From contig RFPP01000003.1 of NCBI GenBank assembly GCA_009926065.1, positions 31,537 through 95,536 on the forward strand: a stretch of DNA of 64,000 nt, written 5' to 3'. Made by a program: the position numbers and the translations under genes. The stretch's first letter is position 1. The number at the start of each line of letters is the position of its first letter. Positions 47,930 through 57,278 of the stretch are shown one piece after another. A model generated the notes under the pieces. That model was not told the DNA's origin. It saw only the letters and a program-made list of their open reading frames with translations, and made no database searches. This DNA is from Flavobacteriaceae bacterium. Lineage in GTDB: Bacteria > Bacteroidota > Bacteroidia > Flavobacteriales > Flavobacteriaceae.

Positions 47930-49942
47930 ATGAACCAATTAATTTCAGAGACCAGTCCCTACCTTTTGCAACATGCAAACAACCCTGTGCATTGGAAAGC
48001 ATGGAACAAAGATTCTTTAGCACAAGCTCAAAAAAGCAACAAACTAATCGTTATAAGTATTGGCTACTCTGCTTGCCATTGGTGCCATGTAATGGAACAT
48101 GAAAGCTTTGAAGATAATGACGTGGCGAAAACGATGAATCGGCATTTCATCAATATCAAAGTAGATCGAGAAGAACGCCCTGATGTAGATGCTATTTACA
48201 TGAAAGCAATTCAAATAATGACCGGTCGAGGCGGTTGGCCCTTAAATGTGGTTACACTTCCCGATGGAAGACCAATATGGGGAGGAACCTATTTCCGAAA
48301 AGAAGAATGGATTTCAACACTCGAAAAATTGCAATACATTTACGAGTCAAGCCCTGAAAAAATGATTGAATATGCCGAAAAATTACAATTAGGTATAAAT
48401 AGTTTGAATTTTTCATACACCGAAACAGCTTCAGATGAATTGAACCAAAATTGTATTGAACCTCTAATTGAAAAATGGCAAAAAAGTTTCGATTTAGATT
48501 TTGGGGGAATGGCTCGAGCACCCAAATTTATGATGCCAAACAATTACAAATTTCTAATGCGTTATGGGTATCAAAAAAACAATCATGATATACTAGATTT
48601 TGTGAATTTAACATTGACCAAAATGGCATTTGGCGGATTATTTGACACTGTTGACGGAGGTTTTTCTCGCTATTCAGTAGATTTAAAATGGCATGTTCCC
48701 CATTTTGAAAAAATGCTATATGACAATGGTCAACTCGTTTCTTTATATTCAGATGCCTATAAATTAACCAAAAATCCGTTGTACAAAGAAGTCATTGAAA
48801 AAACACTTCGGTTCGTTTCTAGAGAATTAGTAAATACTGAAAATGGATTCTATTGCGCACTCGACGCTGATAGTTTGGACAGCGATGGGCATTTAGAGGA
48901 AGGCGCATTTTATGTATGGAATAAATCCGATTTAGAAAAAATTATAAATGTAGATTTCCCTTTATTTAGTGAGGTTTTTAATATCAATGAATTTGGTTAT
49001 TGGGAAAATAACAATTACGTTTTAATTCAAAATCAAGAATTAGAAACAATTGCAAAAACAAATAATTTAGAACTTTCTGATTTAAAAAATAAGAAAGAAA
49101 ATTGGGAAAAATTGCTTTTTATTGAAAGAGAAAAAAGGAGTAAACCAAGATTAGACGACAAGTCATTGACTTCCTGGAATGCTTTAATGTTAAAGGGATT
49201 TGTTGATGCCTATAAAGCATTGGGCAACGAAAATTATTTGGAAATCGCATTAAAAAACGCCAATTTTATTATTGATAAATTATGGACTCCTGAAGGGAAC
49301 TTATTGCACAATTACAAAAATGGAACGGCAACAATAAATGGCTATTTAGAAGATTACAGTTTTGTAATTGAAGCCTTTATTTCACTTTATGAAGTTACCA
49401 TGGATGAAAAATGGCTACACCAATCCAAGCAATTAACCGATTATTGCTTCGATAATTTTTATGATGAAGCGACACATTTTTTCTCCTTTACATCAAAAAA
49501 AGATGACCCATTAATTGCAACTCATTTTGAAACGGAAGACAATGTAATTCCTGCTTCAAATTCGGTCATGGCTAATAATTTGTTTCTACTTAGCCTCTAT
49601 TTTAATAATCCGTATTACGAGTCTATTTGCATGAAAATGCTCAAAAAAATAATTCCAAATATTGATTATCCGTCGGCCTATTCCAACTGGCTTAATCTTC
49701 TATTGAACTATTCTGAGCAACAAAGAGAATTGGGTATTTGTGGTGAGAATGCAATGGAATATCTATTGAAAATAAATCGGGAATACCATCCTAATTTAAT
49801 GCTTGCTGCTGCAAATAAAAATTCGGAATTGCCATTTTTAAAAAATCGATTTATTGAAAATGAAATGCTGTTTTATGTTTGCCAAAACCAAACTTGTCAG
49901 CTTCCAACCTCAAATTTTGATGAAGTTAAAAAAATGATTTAA
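47930..49942 (+). CDS. Thioredoxin domain-containing protein, DUF255/YyaL (spermatogenesis-associated 20-like); start set to MNQLISETSPYLLQHANNPVHW
   Basis: SPYLLQHANNPVHWKAW; SIGYSACHWCHVMEHESFED; HFEKMLYDNGQLVSLYSDAY. Confidence 0.95.
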   Translation: MNQLISETSPYLLQHANNPVHWKAWNKDSLAQAQKSNKLIVISIGYSACHWCHVMEHESFEDNDVAKTMNRHFINIKVDREERPDVDAIYMKAIQIMTGRGGWPLNVVTLPDGRPIWGGTYFRKEEWISTLEKLQYIYESSPEKMIEYAEKLQLGINSLNFSYTETASDELNQNCIEPLIEKWQKSFDLDFGGMARAPKFMMPNNYKFLMRYGYQKNNHDILDFVNLTLTKMAFGGLFDTVDGGFSRYSVDLKWHVPHFEKMLYDNGQLVSLYSDAYKLTKNPLYKEVIEKTLRFVSRELVNTENGFYCALDADSLDSDGHLEEGAFYVWNKSDLEKIINVDFPLFSEVFNINEFGYWENNNYVLIQNQELETIAKTNNLELSDLKNKKENWEKLLFIEREKRSKPRLDDKSLTSWNALMLKGFVDAYKALGNENYLEIALKNANFIIDKLWTPEGNLLHNYKNGTATINGYLEDYSFVIEAFISLYEVTMDEKWLHQSKQLTDYCFDNFYDEATHFFSFTSKKDDPLIATHFETEDNVIPASNSVMANNLFLLSLYFNNPYYESICMKMLKKIIPNIDYPSAYSNWLNLLLNYSEQQRELGICGENAMEYLLKINREYHPNLMLAAANKNSELPFLKNRFIENEMLFYVCQNQTCQLPTSNFDEVKKMI

Positions 49943-50611
49943 TTATTTTTTTGAAACCGTAGCCATAAAATCCTTTAAGTAATAAGGCTCAAAATAAGCT
50001 ACATCTTCCAACTTTTTTTCTTGGAATTTTATATAACTCAATTCACTCATTTCATTTGCAGAAGGATAAATAATCTCCTCGTGAAAAATAAAATTAGATT
50101 TGGATAAAACAGTTTTGGCTTTTCCAGTACAATCTCCAACAAAATGAATTGTTTCAGAAAATTCTTCAAATGAACTTTCAGTAAGTATTTCAGCTTGAAC
50201 TTCTCTTATTTTTTCCAATTTAGAATTGAAAATCGCAGAATAAACCTCCATTCTTCTCGCATCAATCATTGGAATAATTACTCCATCGGAAATTGATAAT
50301 TTAGACGCTAAAACCTGCAAAGTATCTAACGCAATTAAAGGTAAATCCAAGGCAAAACAAAGCCCTTTGGCAGCAGAAACGCCTATTCTTAAACCAGTGT
50401 AGGATCCTGGGCCTTGACTAACTGCAATTGCAGCTAAATCTATAAATGTGATATTTGATTCTTTAATGCATTCCTCAATAAAAACATGCAATTTTTCAGC
50501 GTGAGAATATCCTGCTTCTGCCATTTCCTTACAAAAAATTGTTTGTCCATTTTGCGAAATTGATACAGAACAGTTTTTGGTTGCCGTTTCTAAATTTAGA
50601 ATGTAAGTCAC
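49943..50611 (-). CDS. tsaB: tRNA threonylcarbamoyladenosine biosynthesis protein TsaB
   Basis: ILNLETATKNCSVSIS; AVSQGPGSYTGLRIGVSAAKGLCFAL; PMIDARRMEVYSAIF. Confidence 0.96.
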   Translation of the reverse strand: MTYILNLETATKNCSVSISQNGQTIFCKEMAEAGYSHAEKLHVFIEECIKESNITFIDLAAIAVSQGPGSYTGLRIGVSAAKGLCFALDLPLIALDTLQVLASKLSISDGVIIPMIDARRMEVYSAIFNSKLEKIREVQAEILTESSFEEFSETIHFVGDCTGKAKTVLSKSNFIFHEEIIYPSANEMSELSYIKFQEKKLEDVAYFEPYYLKDFMATVSKK

Positions 50612-50627
50612 TCGATGCTATTGAAAG

Positions 50628-51929
50628 TTATTTCTTTTCTGGTTTATCAATTCCAGAACTCACTACCACTTTATCTCCTGAATTCAGCTCTTTTGTAACA
50701 GTAGTATAAGGGCCTACAATAACCACGTCGCCTTTTTTAAGTCCAGAAAGAACTTCAATATTGGTGTCGTCTTGGATTCCAGTTTTGATGATTCTGATTT
50801 TAGCTTTATCACCTACTTTTAAGAACACGCATTCAAATTTCTTATCACTTTTTGGAGCAATTTTATTGTCTTTATCCTTGGTGTCTTCAACAACAATTTT
50901 TGAAGTTGCTGTAGTATCCGACTTAACCACAATTGAACTGATTGGCACACCAATAACATTAACTTTTCTAGTTGTAATAATATCAACAGTAGCTGTCATT
51001 CCTGGTCTAAATGGAGAATAAGACAATGGTTTTCCCTCTAATAAATCTAAATAAGATTCTTTTAAAATTCTAACTTTAACTTTGAAATTAGTTACTTGAT
51101 CGGCAGTTAAAGCAGTACTCGCAGAATTAGAAATACTGGTTACTATACCTTTGAATTCTTTTTTCAAATAGGCATCCACTTCTACTTTAGCCGTATCGCC
51201 AACATTAATTTTAACAATGTCATTCTCATTTACATCAACTTCAACTTCCATATTGTTCAAATTGGCAACGCGAAGAATTTCAGTTCCAGTCATTTGTTGG
51301 GTTCCTAAAACGCGTTCGCCTAATTCAACATTTAACATTGAAATAGTTCCGTCTGCAGGAGCATAAATTGTAGTTCTTCCTAAGTTATCTTTGGCTTCAC
51401 TTACTGTTGCCGAAGCGCTTTGTACATTATAATAAGCTGATTCCTTAGAAGCCTTTGCTACTTCAAAAGAGGCAATAGCTTTGTCCCATTCCGATTTTGA
51501 AATTATTCCTTTATCATATAGAATTTTGCTTCTATCATAGTTGGATTTAGCTTCTTTAAAAGAAGCATCCGCTTGACTCAATCCAGCTTTTGTTCCAGAT
51601 AAATTAGAAATCGTACGTTGGTAACCAGAAGTATATAAATCAGGGTTTATTTTTACTAATAAATCTCCTTTTTTAACGACTTGCCCTTCTTTAACAGGTA
51701 AAGCAATAATTTCACCTGATACTTCTGACGATATTTTTACTTCAATTTCCGGCTGAATTTTACCAGTCGCTGAGACCGTTTCTACTACTGTAATTTCATT
51801 TACCGTGGCTATTTCTACTTCGGTTCCTTTATCTTTTTTTCCAATAATTCCTGTTTTAGAAAGTAGTAATAAAACGGCAATTAGTGCAACTGCTGAACCT
51901 AATAAAATATAAATTGTTTTCTTTGACAT
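50628..51929 (-). CDS. Efflux RND transporter periplasmic adaptor subunit
   Basis: VETVSATGKIQPEIEVKISSEVSGEIIALPVKEGQVVKKGDLLVKI; TTIYAPADGTISMLNVELGERV. Confidence 0.95.
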   Translation of the reverse strand: MSKKTIYILLGSAVALIAVLLLLSKTGIIGKKDKGTEVEIATVNEITVVETVSATGKIQPEIEVKISSEVSGEIIALPVKEGQVVKKGDLLVKINPDLYTSGYQRTISNLSGTKAGLSQADASFKEAKSNYDRSKILYDKGIISKSEWDKAIASFEVAKASKESAYYNVQSASATVSEAKDNLGRTTIYAPADGTISMLNVELGERVLGTQQMTGTEILRVANLNNMEVEVDVNENDIVKINVGDTAKVEVDAYLKKEFKGIVTSISNSASTALTADQVTNFKVKVRILKESYLDLLEGKPLSYSPFRPGMTATVDIITTRKVNVIGVPISSIVVKSDTTATSKIVVEDTKDKDNKIAPKSDKKFECVFLKVGDKAKIRIIKTGIQDDTNIEVLSGLKKGDVVIVGPYTTVTKELNSGDKVVVSSGIDKPEKK

Positions 51930-51936
51930 GATGGTA

Positions 51937-53319
51937 TTATTTTTTAATTATCGGAATTCCAAAATAGAATTCAATTACTTTAACTCTGAAAATATAATCG
52001 TATTTTGTACGAACTACTTCTGATTGAGCATTAACCAAAAGCGATTGAGATTGATTTAAATCGAATGCATTTAACATTCCTACAGCAAATTTTTCTTTTG
52101 CATAATTATAAGCTTCTTGTCTTGCTTCTAAAGTTATAATTGCTGATTCATAGGCTTTCATCGCACCTTTAGCATCTGTAAAAGCAGTGTAAATATTTCT
52201 CTCTAAATCTAATTCTTGTTGGCTAAACGCTATTTTAGAACGGTCCAAAGCTACTTTAGATCTCTCTACATTGTTCTTAGTTGCAAAACCATTAAGCACT
52301 GGAATATTCATTTGAAATCCAAAAGAGTGCCCTTTGTTTAAATCAAATTGTCTTAAAACCGTAAAAGGAGGTTGAAAACTTGGATTTCCAGCGGGATCAA
52401 AAACAAGTCTATCAGAATAGGCTGCCCTTGTACTCAAACTATAAAACCCTTGAATGGAGGGTTGATAAGCCCCTTTTGCAATTTTTACATCGCGCTCAGC
52501 AATTTCTAAATTGGTTTTTGCGATTTTCAATTCTACGCGTTCTTCCTTTGCTTTTGCATAAATTGCAGCTGGAGTTTGAAGTAAGGTAGCGCTTTCTGAA
52601 ACTGGATAATCAGCATCAACAATATCAAAATCTTTAAAATTCTCCAATTGTAATAATTGAGCCAGACTTAATTTAGAAATTAGAAGTGCATTTTGAGCGT
52701 TTACAATCGCTTGGTTATTTGAGGCAACTGTCGCTTTAATATCCAATAAATCTCCTCGTGGCACTACTCCGGCGTTCACTAACTCCTGCGAACGTTGCAA
52801 TTGTTTTTCATTATTGGCTAATTGTTCATTTTGAACTTTAAGATTTTCCTTATTAAATAATATTTGCAAAAAAGCGTTGGCGATATTTAAAGAAATATCA
52901 TCTTTCATTTTTGAAAGCTGGTATTTAGCTGCTATGATTGATAGGTTTGCTCTTCGTAAACGGTTTTGATTTTGCAGTCCGTTATAAACATCAATATTAG
53001 AATTTAATCCAGCAGCGGTAAATTGTGTGGTTTGGTTTTCTAATAAACCAGTAGTTATGTTTTGGTTCAAACCAATATTCCAAGAATGCGAACCATTGAT
53101 ATTAAGCGAAGGTAAGAAGCCGCCAATAGCAGAAGATTTGTCTATTGCAGCCGACTTTGCATCTAATTCCGATTGTTTAATTGAAATGTTATTTTTGATG
53201 GCGTAGTCAACACATTCTTCCAAAGTCCATTTTTTAGTTTGTGCTTGAGAAAGTACACTTAAAAAAAGTAAGGTAAAAAATGTGATTTTACTAATAATTA
53301 TTTGTTTCATATGATACAA
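51937..53319 (-). CDS. TolC family outer-membrane protein
   Basis: Signal peptide; KWTLEECVDYAIKNNISIKQSELD; NLKVQNEQLANNEKQLQRSQELVNAGVVPRGDLLDI. Confidence 0.95.
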   Translation of the reverse strand: MYHMKQIIISKITFFTLLFLSVLSQAQTKKWTLEECVDYAIKNNISIKQSELDAKSAAIDKSSAIGGFLPSLNINGSHSWNIGLNQNITTGLLENQTTQFTAAGLNSNIDVYNGLQNQNRLRRANLSIIAAKYQLSKMKDDISLNIANAFLQILFNKENLKVQNEQLANNEKQLQRSQELVNAGVVPRGDLLDIKATVASNNQAIVNAQNALLISKLSLAQLLQLENFKDFDIVDADYPVSESATLLQTPAAIYAKAKEERVELKIAKTNLEIAERDVKIAKGAYQPSIQGFYSLSTRAAYSDRLVFDPAGNPSFQPPFTVLRQFDLNKGHSFGFQMNIPVLNGFATKNNVERSKVALDRSKIAFSQQELDLERNIYTAFTDAKGAMKAYESAIITLEARQEAYNYAKEKFAVGMLNAFDLNQSQSLLVNAQSEVVRTKYDYIFRVKVIEFYFGIPIIKK

Positions 53320-53450
53320 AGTTCTTAATCTATTGTTACAACTGCAAAATTAACTTTTTTTGGCAATTTATACTAAATTTAACTTAATCTTATTAGACGA
53401 CTTATATGAATTTATGTTACGGGGATTTAGTATTTAAGAAAAATTAAAAT

Positions 53451-53458
53451 TATTTTTG
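53451..53458 (+). promoter_or_regulatory. Candidate -7 box TATTTTTG
   Basis: Matches TAnnTTTG; ATG at 53476. Confidence 0.45.
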
Positions 53459-53475
53459 CACTTTAATTATATACT

Positions 53476-54879
53476 ATGATCCTTTTGAGAACAATTTCTA
53501 AAATCAGTCTTCTTTTTGTGCTAACTCTTTTTTACAGTTGCGCTACTACTTCAAAAATTACTGCGTTAAAACCTGAACCGGACGATGCTTTGCCATTAGC
53601 TTACGACAATACACCTTCATTTATTAGTATTCCAATAGATATTAAACTGAAAGATATTGAGAATCAGACGAATAAATTTTTGAATGGTTTGATTTATGAA
53701 GACACCAAAATTGAAGATGACGATATTCAAATATCAATTTGGAAGTTGGCTCCCATTTCTATTACCAATTTAGACGGAAAGATTAAAACTGTTTTACCTT
53801 TAAAAGCGGCTATTAAATATAGAATTGGTACTGACAAATTAGGAATTGCATTGTACAGCACTCAAGAATTTAATTTAAACGGAAATATCACTTTATTGAG
53901 TGACGTGAAATTATTGAATTGGAAGTTGAGTACCAAAACGGAGTTTAAATCTTTGGATTGGAATGAAAGCCCAACGACTGTAGTTATGGGAAAATCAATA
54001 CCAATTACTTATGTTATTAATCCCACAATAAAATTATTTAAATCGAAAATTGAGAGAACTATCGACGAAGCTATTGAAAGTTCCATGGATTTTAAACCAA
54101 ATGTGCTTGATGCCTTACAGAAAATATGTACTCCAATACAAATGAATGAAGCGTTTGACACTTGGTTACGAATTGTTCCAATAGAATTGTACGCCACAGA
54201 CGCTCGATTTGTAAAGGACAATATTTCGTTGGCAATGGGATTGAAATGCAATATGGAAACGTTAATTGGGCAAAAGCCATTGACTAAATATGACAAAAAC
54301 AAAATAGTATTAAAATCGGTAACTCAAATGCCAGATAATATTTCGGCAAATATTGTTGCCGTTTCTAGTTATCATGATGCCTCAAAAATTATCACTAAGA
54401 ATTTTGCCGGACAAGAATACGGCTCAGGAAGTAAAAAAGTAACGGTTCAAAATGTAGCTGTTTGGCACAAAAACGGTAAAATGGTGATTGCTTTAGATAT
54501 GCTAGGTTCTATTAATGGAACGATTTATTTAGCCGGAGTTCCAAAATATAATGAAACCACAAAAGAAATCTATTTTGACGAATTGGATTATGTGTTGGAT
54601 ACTAAAAGCAAATTGATGAAGACTGCAAATTGGTTGGCACAAGGGTTGATATTGAAAAAAATTCAATCGAGTTGCCGTTACTCGATTCAATCCAATTTAG
54701 AGGAAGGGAAGAAAAGCATGATGACTTATTTGAAGAATTATTCTCCAATGCCAGGAATTGTTATTAATGGGAAAATTGATACCATTGAATTTCAAAAAAT
54801 ACAATTAACCAACAAAGCTATAGTTGCCTTTGTAAAAGTGAATGGTAATGTGAAAGTTGCTGTTGATGGTTTGAAATAG
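53476..54879 (+). CDS. DUF4403 family lipoprotein
   Basis: Lipobox LFYSCATTSK; long beta-rich domain typical of DUF4403. Confidence 0.85.
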   Translation: MILLRTISKISLLFVLTLFYSCATTSKITALKPEPDDALPLAYDNTPSFISIPIDIKLKDIENQTNKFLNGLIYEDTKIEDDDIQISIWKLAPISITNLDGKIKTVLPLKAAIKYRIGTDKLGIALYSTQEFNLNGNITLLSDVKLLNWKLSTKTEFKSLDWNESPTTVVMGKSIPITYVINPTIKLFKSKIERTIDEAIESSMDFKPNVLDALQKICTPIQMNEAFDTWLRIVPIELYATDARFVKDNISLAMGLKCNMETLIGQKPLTKYDKNKIVLKSVTQMPDNISANIVAVSSYHDASKIITKNFAGQEYGSGSKKVTVQNVAVWHKNGKMVIALDMLGSINGTIYLAGVPKYNETTKEIYFDELDYVLDTKSKLMKTANWLAQGLILKKIQSSCRYSIQSNLEEGKKSMMTYLKNYSPMPGIVINGKIDTIEFQKIQLTNKAIVAFVKVNGNVKVAVDGLK

Positions 54880-54955
54880 GTTCTTAATTCTGACAGGTTT
54901 TTAATATGAGTTAGGTGTATTTAACAGTATATACAAATAATCAATTAGAATCATT

Positions 54956-55028
54956 CCTAGCCCCGATTACAATGGAAATCCCACGCTTTTTTGCGTGGAT
55001 TGAAATGGAAAGCGGGAATTGCAGTTCC
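54956..55028 (+). repeat. Dispersed structured intergenic element, copy E
   Basis: CCTAGCCCCGATTACAATGGAAATC-CCACGC-TTTTTT-GCGTGG-ATTGAAATGGAAAGCGGGAATTGCAGTTCC. Confidence 0.88.
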
Positions 55029-55060
55029 TGAAACAGACGGACAATTCGCTTCTAAAAAAA

Positions 55061-55330
55061 CTACTTGATTTTCTTTTTATACATTTTATAGACTGCAAAA
55101 AAGGCCAATCCTATCAGGATATATGGGAAAATCATTAGGTAGACGATTCCATCGTTAATTCCTTTGGCTTTGGCGGTATTGCCTTCGCTTTCTAGAGCCG
55201 CTCTACACATGGCACATTGAGCATTTGTGGTGATGGAGTAGAAAAAAAACAATAGAAAAAGGAGAGCAGAAGTATTGAAATTTCTACGACTTTTAACATT
55301 CAACTTTTTACTTTCGCCTTTAATTAGCAT
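55061..55330 (-). CDS. Small membrane protein with CxxC motif in oxidase assembly cluster
   Basis: NAQCAMCRAALES...VYLMIFPYILIGLAFFAVYKMYKKKIK. Confidence 0.75.
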   Translation of the reverse strand: MLIKGESKKLNVKSRRNFNTSALLFLLFFFYSITTNAQCAMCRAALESEGNTAKAKGINDGIVYLMIFPYILIGLAFFAVYKMYKKKIK

Positions 55331-55862
55331 AATAAGGGGAGATCATTAGGTAAACCAAAACACCTGTTACTGCAACGTATAGCCAGATTGGAAAGGTAAT
55401 TTTTGCAATTTTTTTATGCTTATCGAATTTTTCAGCTAAAGCACGAACATACGATATTAAAACTAGAGGAATTGTTGCGATAGAAAGCGTGATATGAGAA
55501 ATCAATATGAAAAAATAAACATATTTTAAAGCTCCTGTTCCGCCATAAGGAGTTGAATCGGTGGTCATATGATAAACGATATAAAGCACAAGGAACACCA
55601 GCGAGCAGCCGATTGAAATTTTCATAAGTAACTCATGAAGCTTGCGATTGCCATTTTTGATTGCCATTACTGCCGAAACTAACAAAACAGCAGTAATTCC
55701 GTTTATAGTTGCGTATATAGGAGGTAAAATTGGCATTGGAGAAACGTTAAAACCTAAATCTTTTAGTTTTACTTTGAATAATACTGCTACTGCAACAGGA
55801 ATTAATATTGATAAGGCGATGATCCAGTTATTGTATTTTTTTTCGATGTTATTTGTTTTCAT
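55320..55862 (-). CDS. DUF420 domain-containing membrane protein
   Basis: MPILPPIYATINGITAVLLVSAVMAIKNGNRKLHELLMKISIGCSLVFLVLYIVYHMTT. Confidence 0.93.
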   Translation of the reverse strand: MKTNNIEKKYNNWIIALSILIPVAVAVLFKVKLKDLGFNVSPMPILPPIYATINGITAVLLVSAVMAIKNGNRKLHELLMKISIGCSLVFLVLYIVYHMTTDSTPYGGTGALKYVYFFILISHITLSIATIPLVLISYVRALAEKFDKHKKIAKITFPIWLYVAVTGVLVYLMISPYYAN

Positions 55863-55864
55863 AA

Positions 55865-56554
55865 TTATTCATTTAATAAAATTGCTATGTCTTGTTGTAG
55901 TGTTCTAACACCTTCTTTTTCAATTCCATCATAATAAAGAATTGGGTTTCCGAAGTTATCTTTTCGACAACGAATGTCGCCATTTTTATCTATTAATGCA
56001 AATAATCCTGAATGTTCAAAACCGCCATTTACATTTGAATTTTGCCCTACATAAACATTGAACCCTTTATTTGCAAGGTCAAAAATTATAGTTTTATCGC
56101 CTGAAAGAAAATGCCAATTTGAAGATTTTACTCCTAATTTCTGTGCGTGTTCTTTCAAAACTTTTGGAGTATCATTTTCAGGATTTATGGTAATTGATAC
56201 TATTCCAAAATTAGGATTTCCAAAAAATGCTTTTTCAATAGTTAACATATTCTTGTTCATTTTAGGGCAAATAGTTGGGCAGGTGGTAAAGAAAAATTCT
56301 AATACATATACTTTCCCGGCATAATCTTTATTGGAAATTAGTTTGTTATTTTGATCAATAAGTTCAAATTTTGGAGCTGGACCAATAGTTACTAATTTTG
56401 AGGTTTCACCTGAGGAATGATTGGAAACGTTATCTAAACGATCTCCTTTTACTACTTCATCATGTTTTATTCTATCTACTATTTTGGGAATAACAATTAT
56501 TCCAAAAACCAGTATTATGAAGAATATTCCAATATAGGAGTAACTTTTTTTCAT
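55865..56554 (-). CDS. SCO family protein (Sco1/SenC)
   Basis: VYVLEFFFTTCPTICPKMNKNMLTIEK (CPTICP copper motif). Confidence 0.95.
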   Translation of the reverse strand: MKKSYSYIGIFFIILVFGIIVIPKIVDRIKHDEVVKGDRLDNVSNHSSGETSKLVTIGPAPKFELIDQNNKLISNKDYAGKVYVLEFFFTTCPTICPKMNKNMLTIEKAFFGNPNFGIVSITINPENDTPKVLKEHAQKLGVKSSNWHFLSGDKTIIFDLANKGFNVYVGQNSNVNGGFEHSGLFALIDKNGDIRCRKDNFGNPILYYDGIEKEGVRTLQQDIAILLNE

Positions 56555-56561
56555 TTTTAAA

Positions 56562-57203
56562 TTAGATTTTTCGTGTCGCGTTTTTATTTTTCTTCAATGC
56601 AGCTCTGTATTCGTACAAAATAATTTTGAAGTCGTCCAACATTATATTTCCTAATTCAGCTGGTGATGAAGTATCGTAACCTTCTTTGTATTCGCTTTTT
56701 TTCTTTCGTCCACGAAGGTTTCTATTTTTGTCGACTATAAAGACATTCGAAGTTCCAAAGTCGGTATTCAGTTTGTTTTTCAATTTCATTTGATTGTAAA
56801 ATTCTTGAATTTGATCAGTTGGAGCAAACACAAATTGCCATTCAGAAACATCGGTAAACTTTGAAAATTGCTCAACAATATACTTAGCATCTTTTTCAGT
56901 TCCTAGTGGGCATACTACCACAAATTGTAAGTCTTTGAATTCATGATACTGTTGGTAAATTTTTTGATTTAGATTGAAATAATTTCCTCTATTTTTTAAT
57001 AAATCAGTTCCTGAAAAACTAAGAATAGTTATTTTATTATTGAGGGTAATTTTCTTTCCATTCAATGAATTCCAATTCCCTAAATCAGAAATTTTCGGCG
57101 TTACTGTTGGAAGTGTTGTAAAACTATTTACCCCTGAAGCAAAAAACAAGTAAGCTACAATTGGTAGAATAAACAAGACAAATAGAACTATATTTTTTTT
57201 CAT
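56562..57203 (-). CDS. SCO/thioredoxin-fold-like membrane-anchored protein lacking the CxxxC motif (start set to MKKNIVLFVLF)
   Basis: ITILSFSGTDLLKNRGNYFNLNQKIYQQYHEFKDLQFVVVCPLG; adjacent to SCO gene. Confidence 0.7.
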   Translation of the reverse strand: MKKNIVLFVLFILPIVAYLFFASGVNSFTTLPTVTPKISDLGNWNSLNGKKITLNNKITILSFSGTDLLKNRGNYFNLNQKIYQQYHEFKDLQFVVVCPLGTEKDAKYIVEQFSKFTDVSEWQFVFAPTDQIQEFYNQMKLKNKLNTDFGTSNVFIVDKNRNLRGRKKKSEYKEGYDTSSPAELGNIMLDDFKIILYEYRAALKKNKNATRKI

Positions 57204-57233
57204 TCTTTTTTTGAGATAATTTATACAAAAATA

Positions 57234-57263
57234 AAAAAAGGTACGCAATGCGTACCCTTTTTA
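57234..57263 (-). terminator. Terminator after cytochrome oxidase subunit IV gene
   Basis: GGTACGCA-a-TGCGTACC with flanking A/T tracts. Confidence 0.82.
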
Positions 57264-57278
57264 TGAATTAATATCTTG

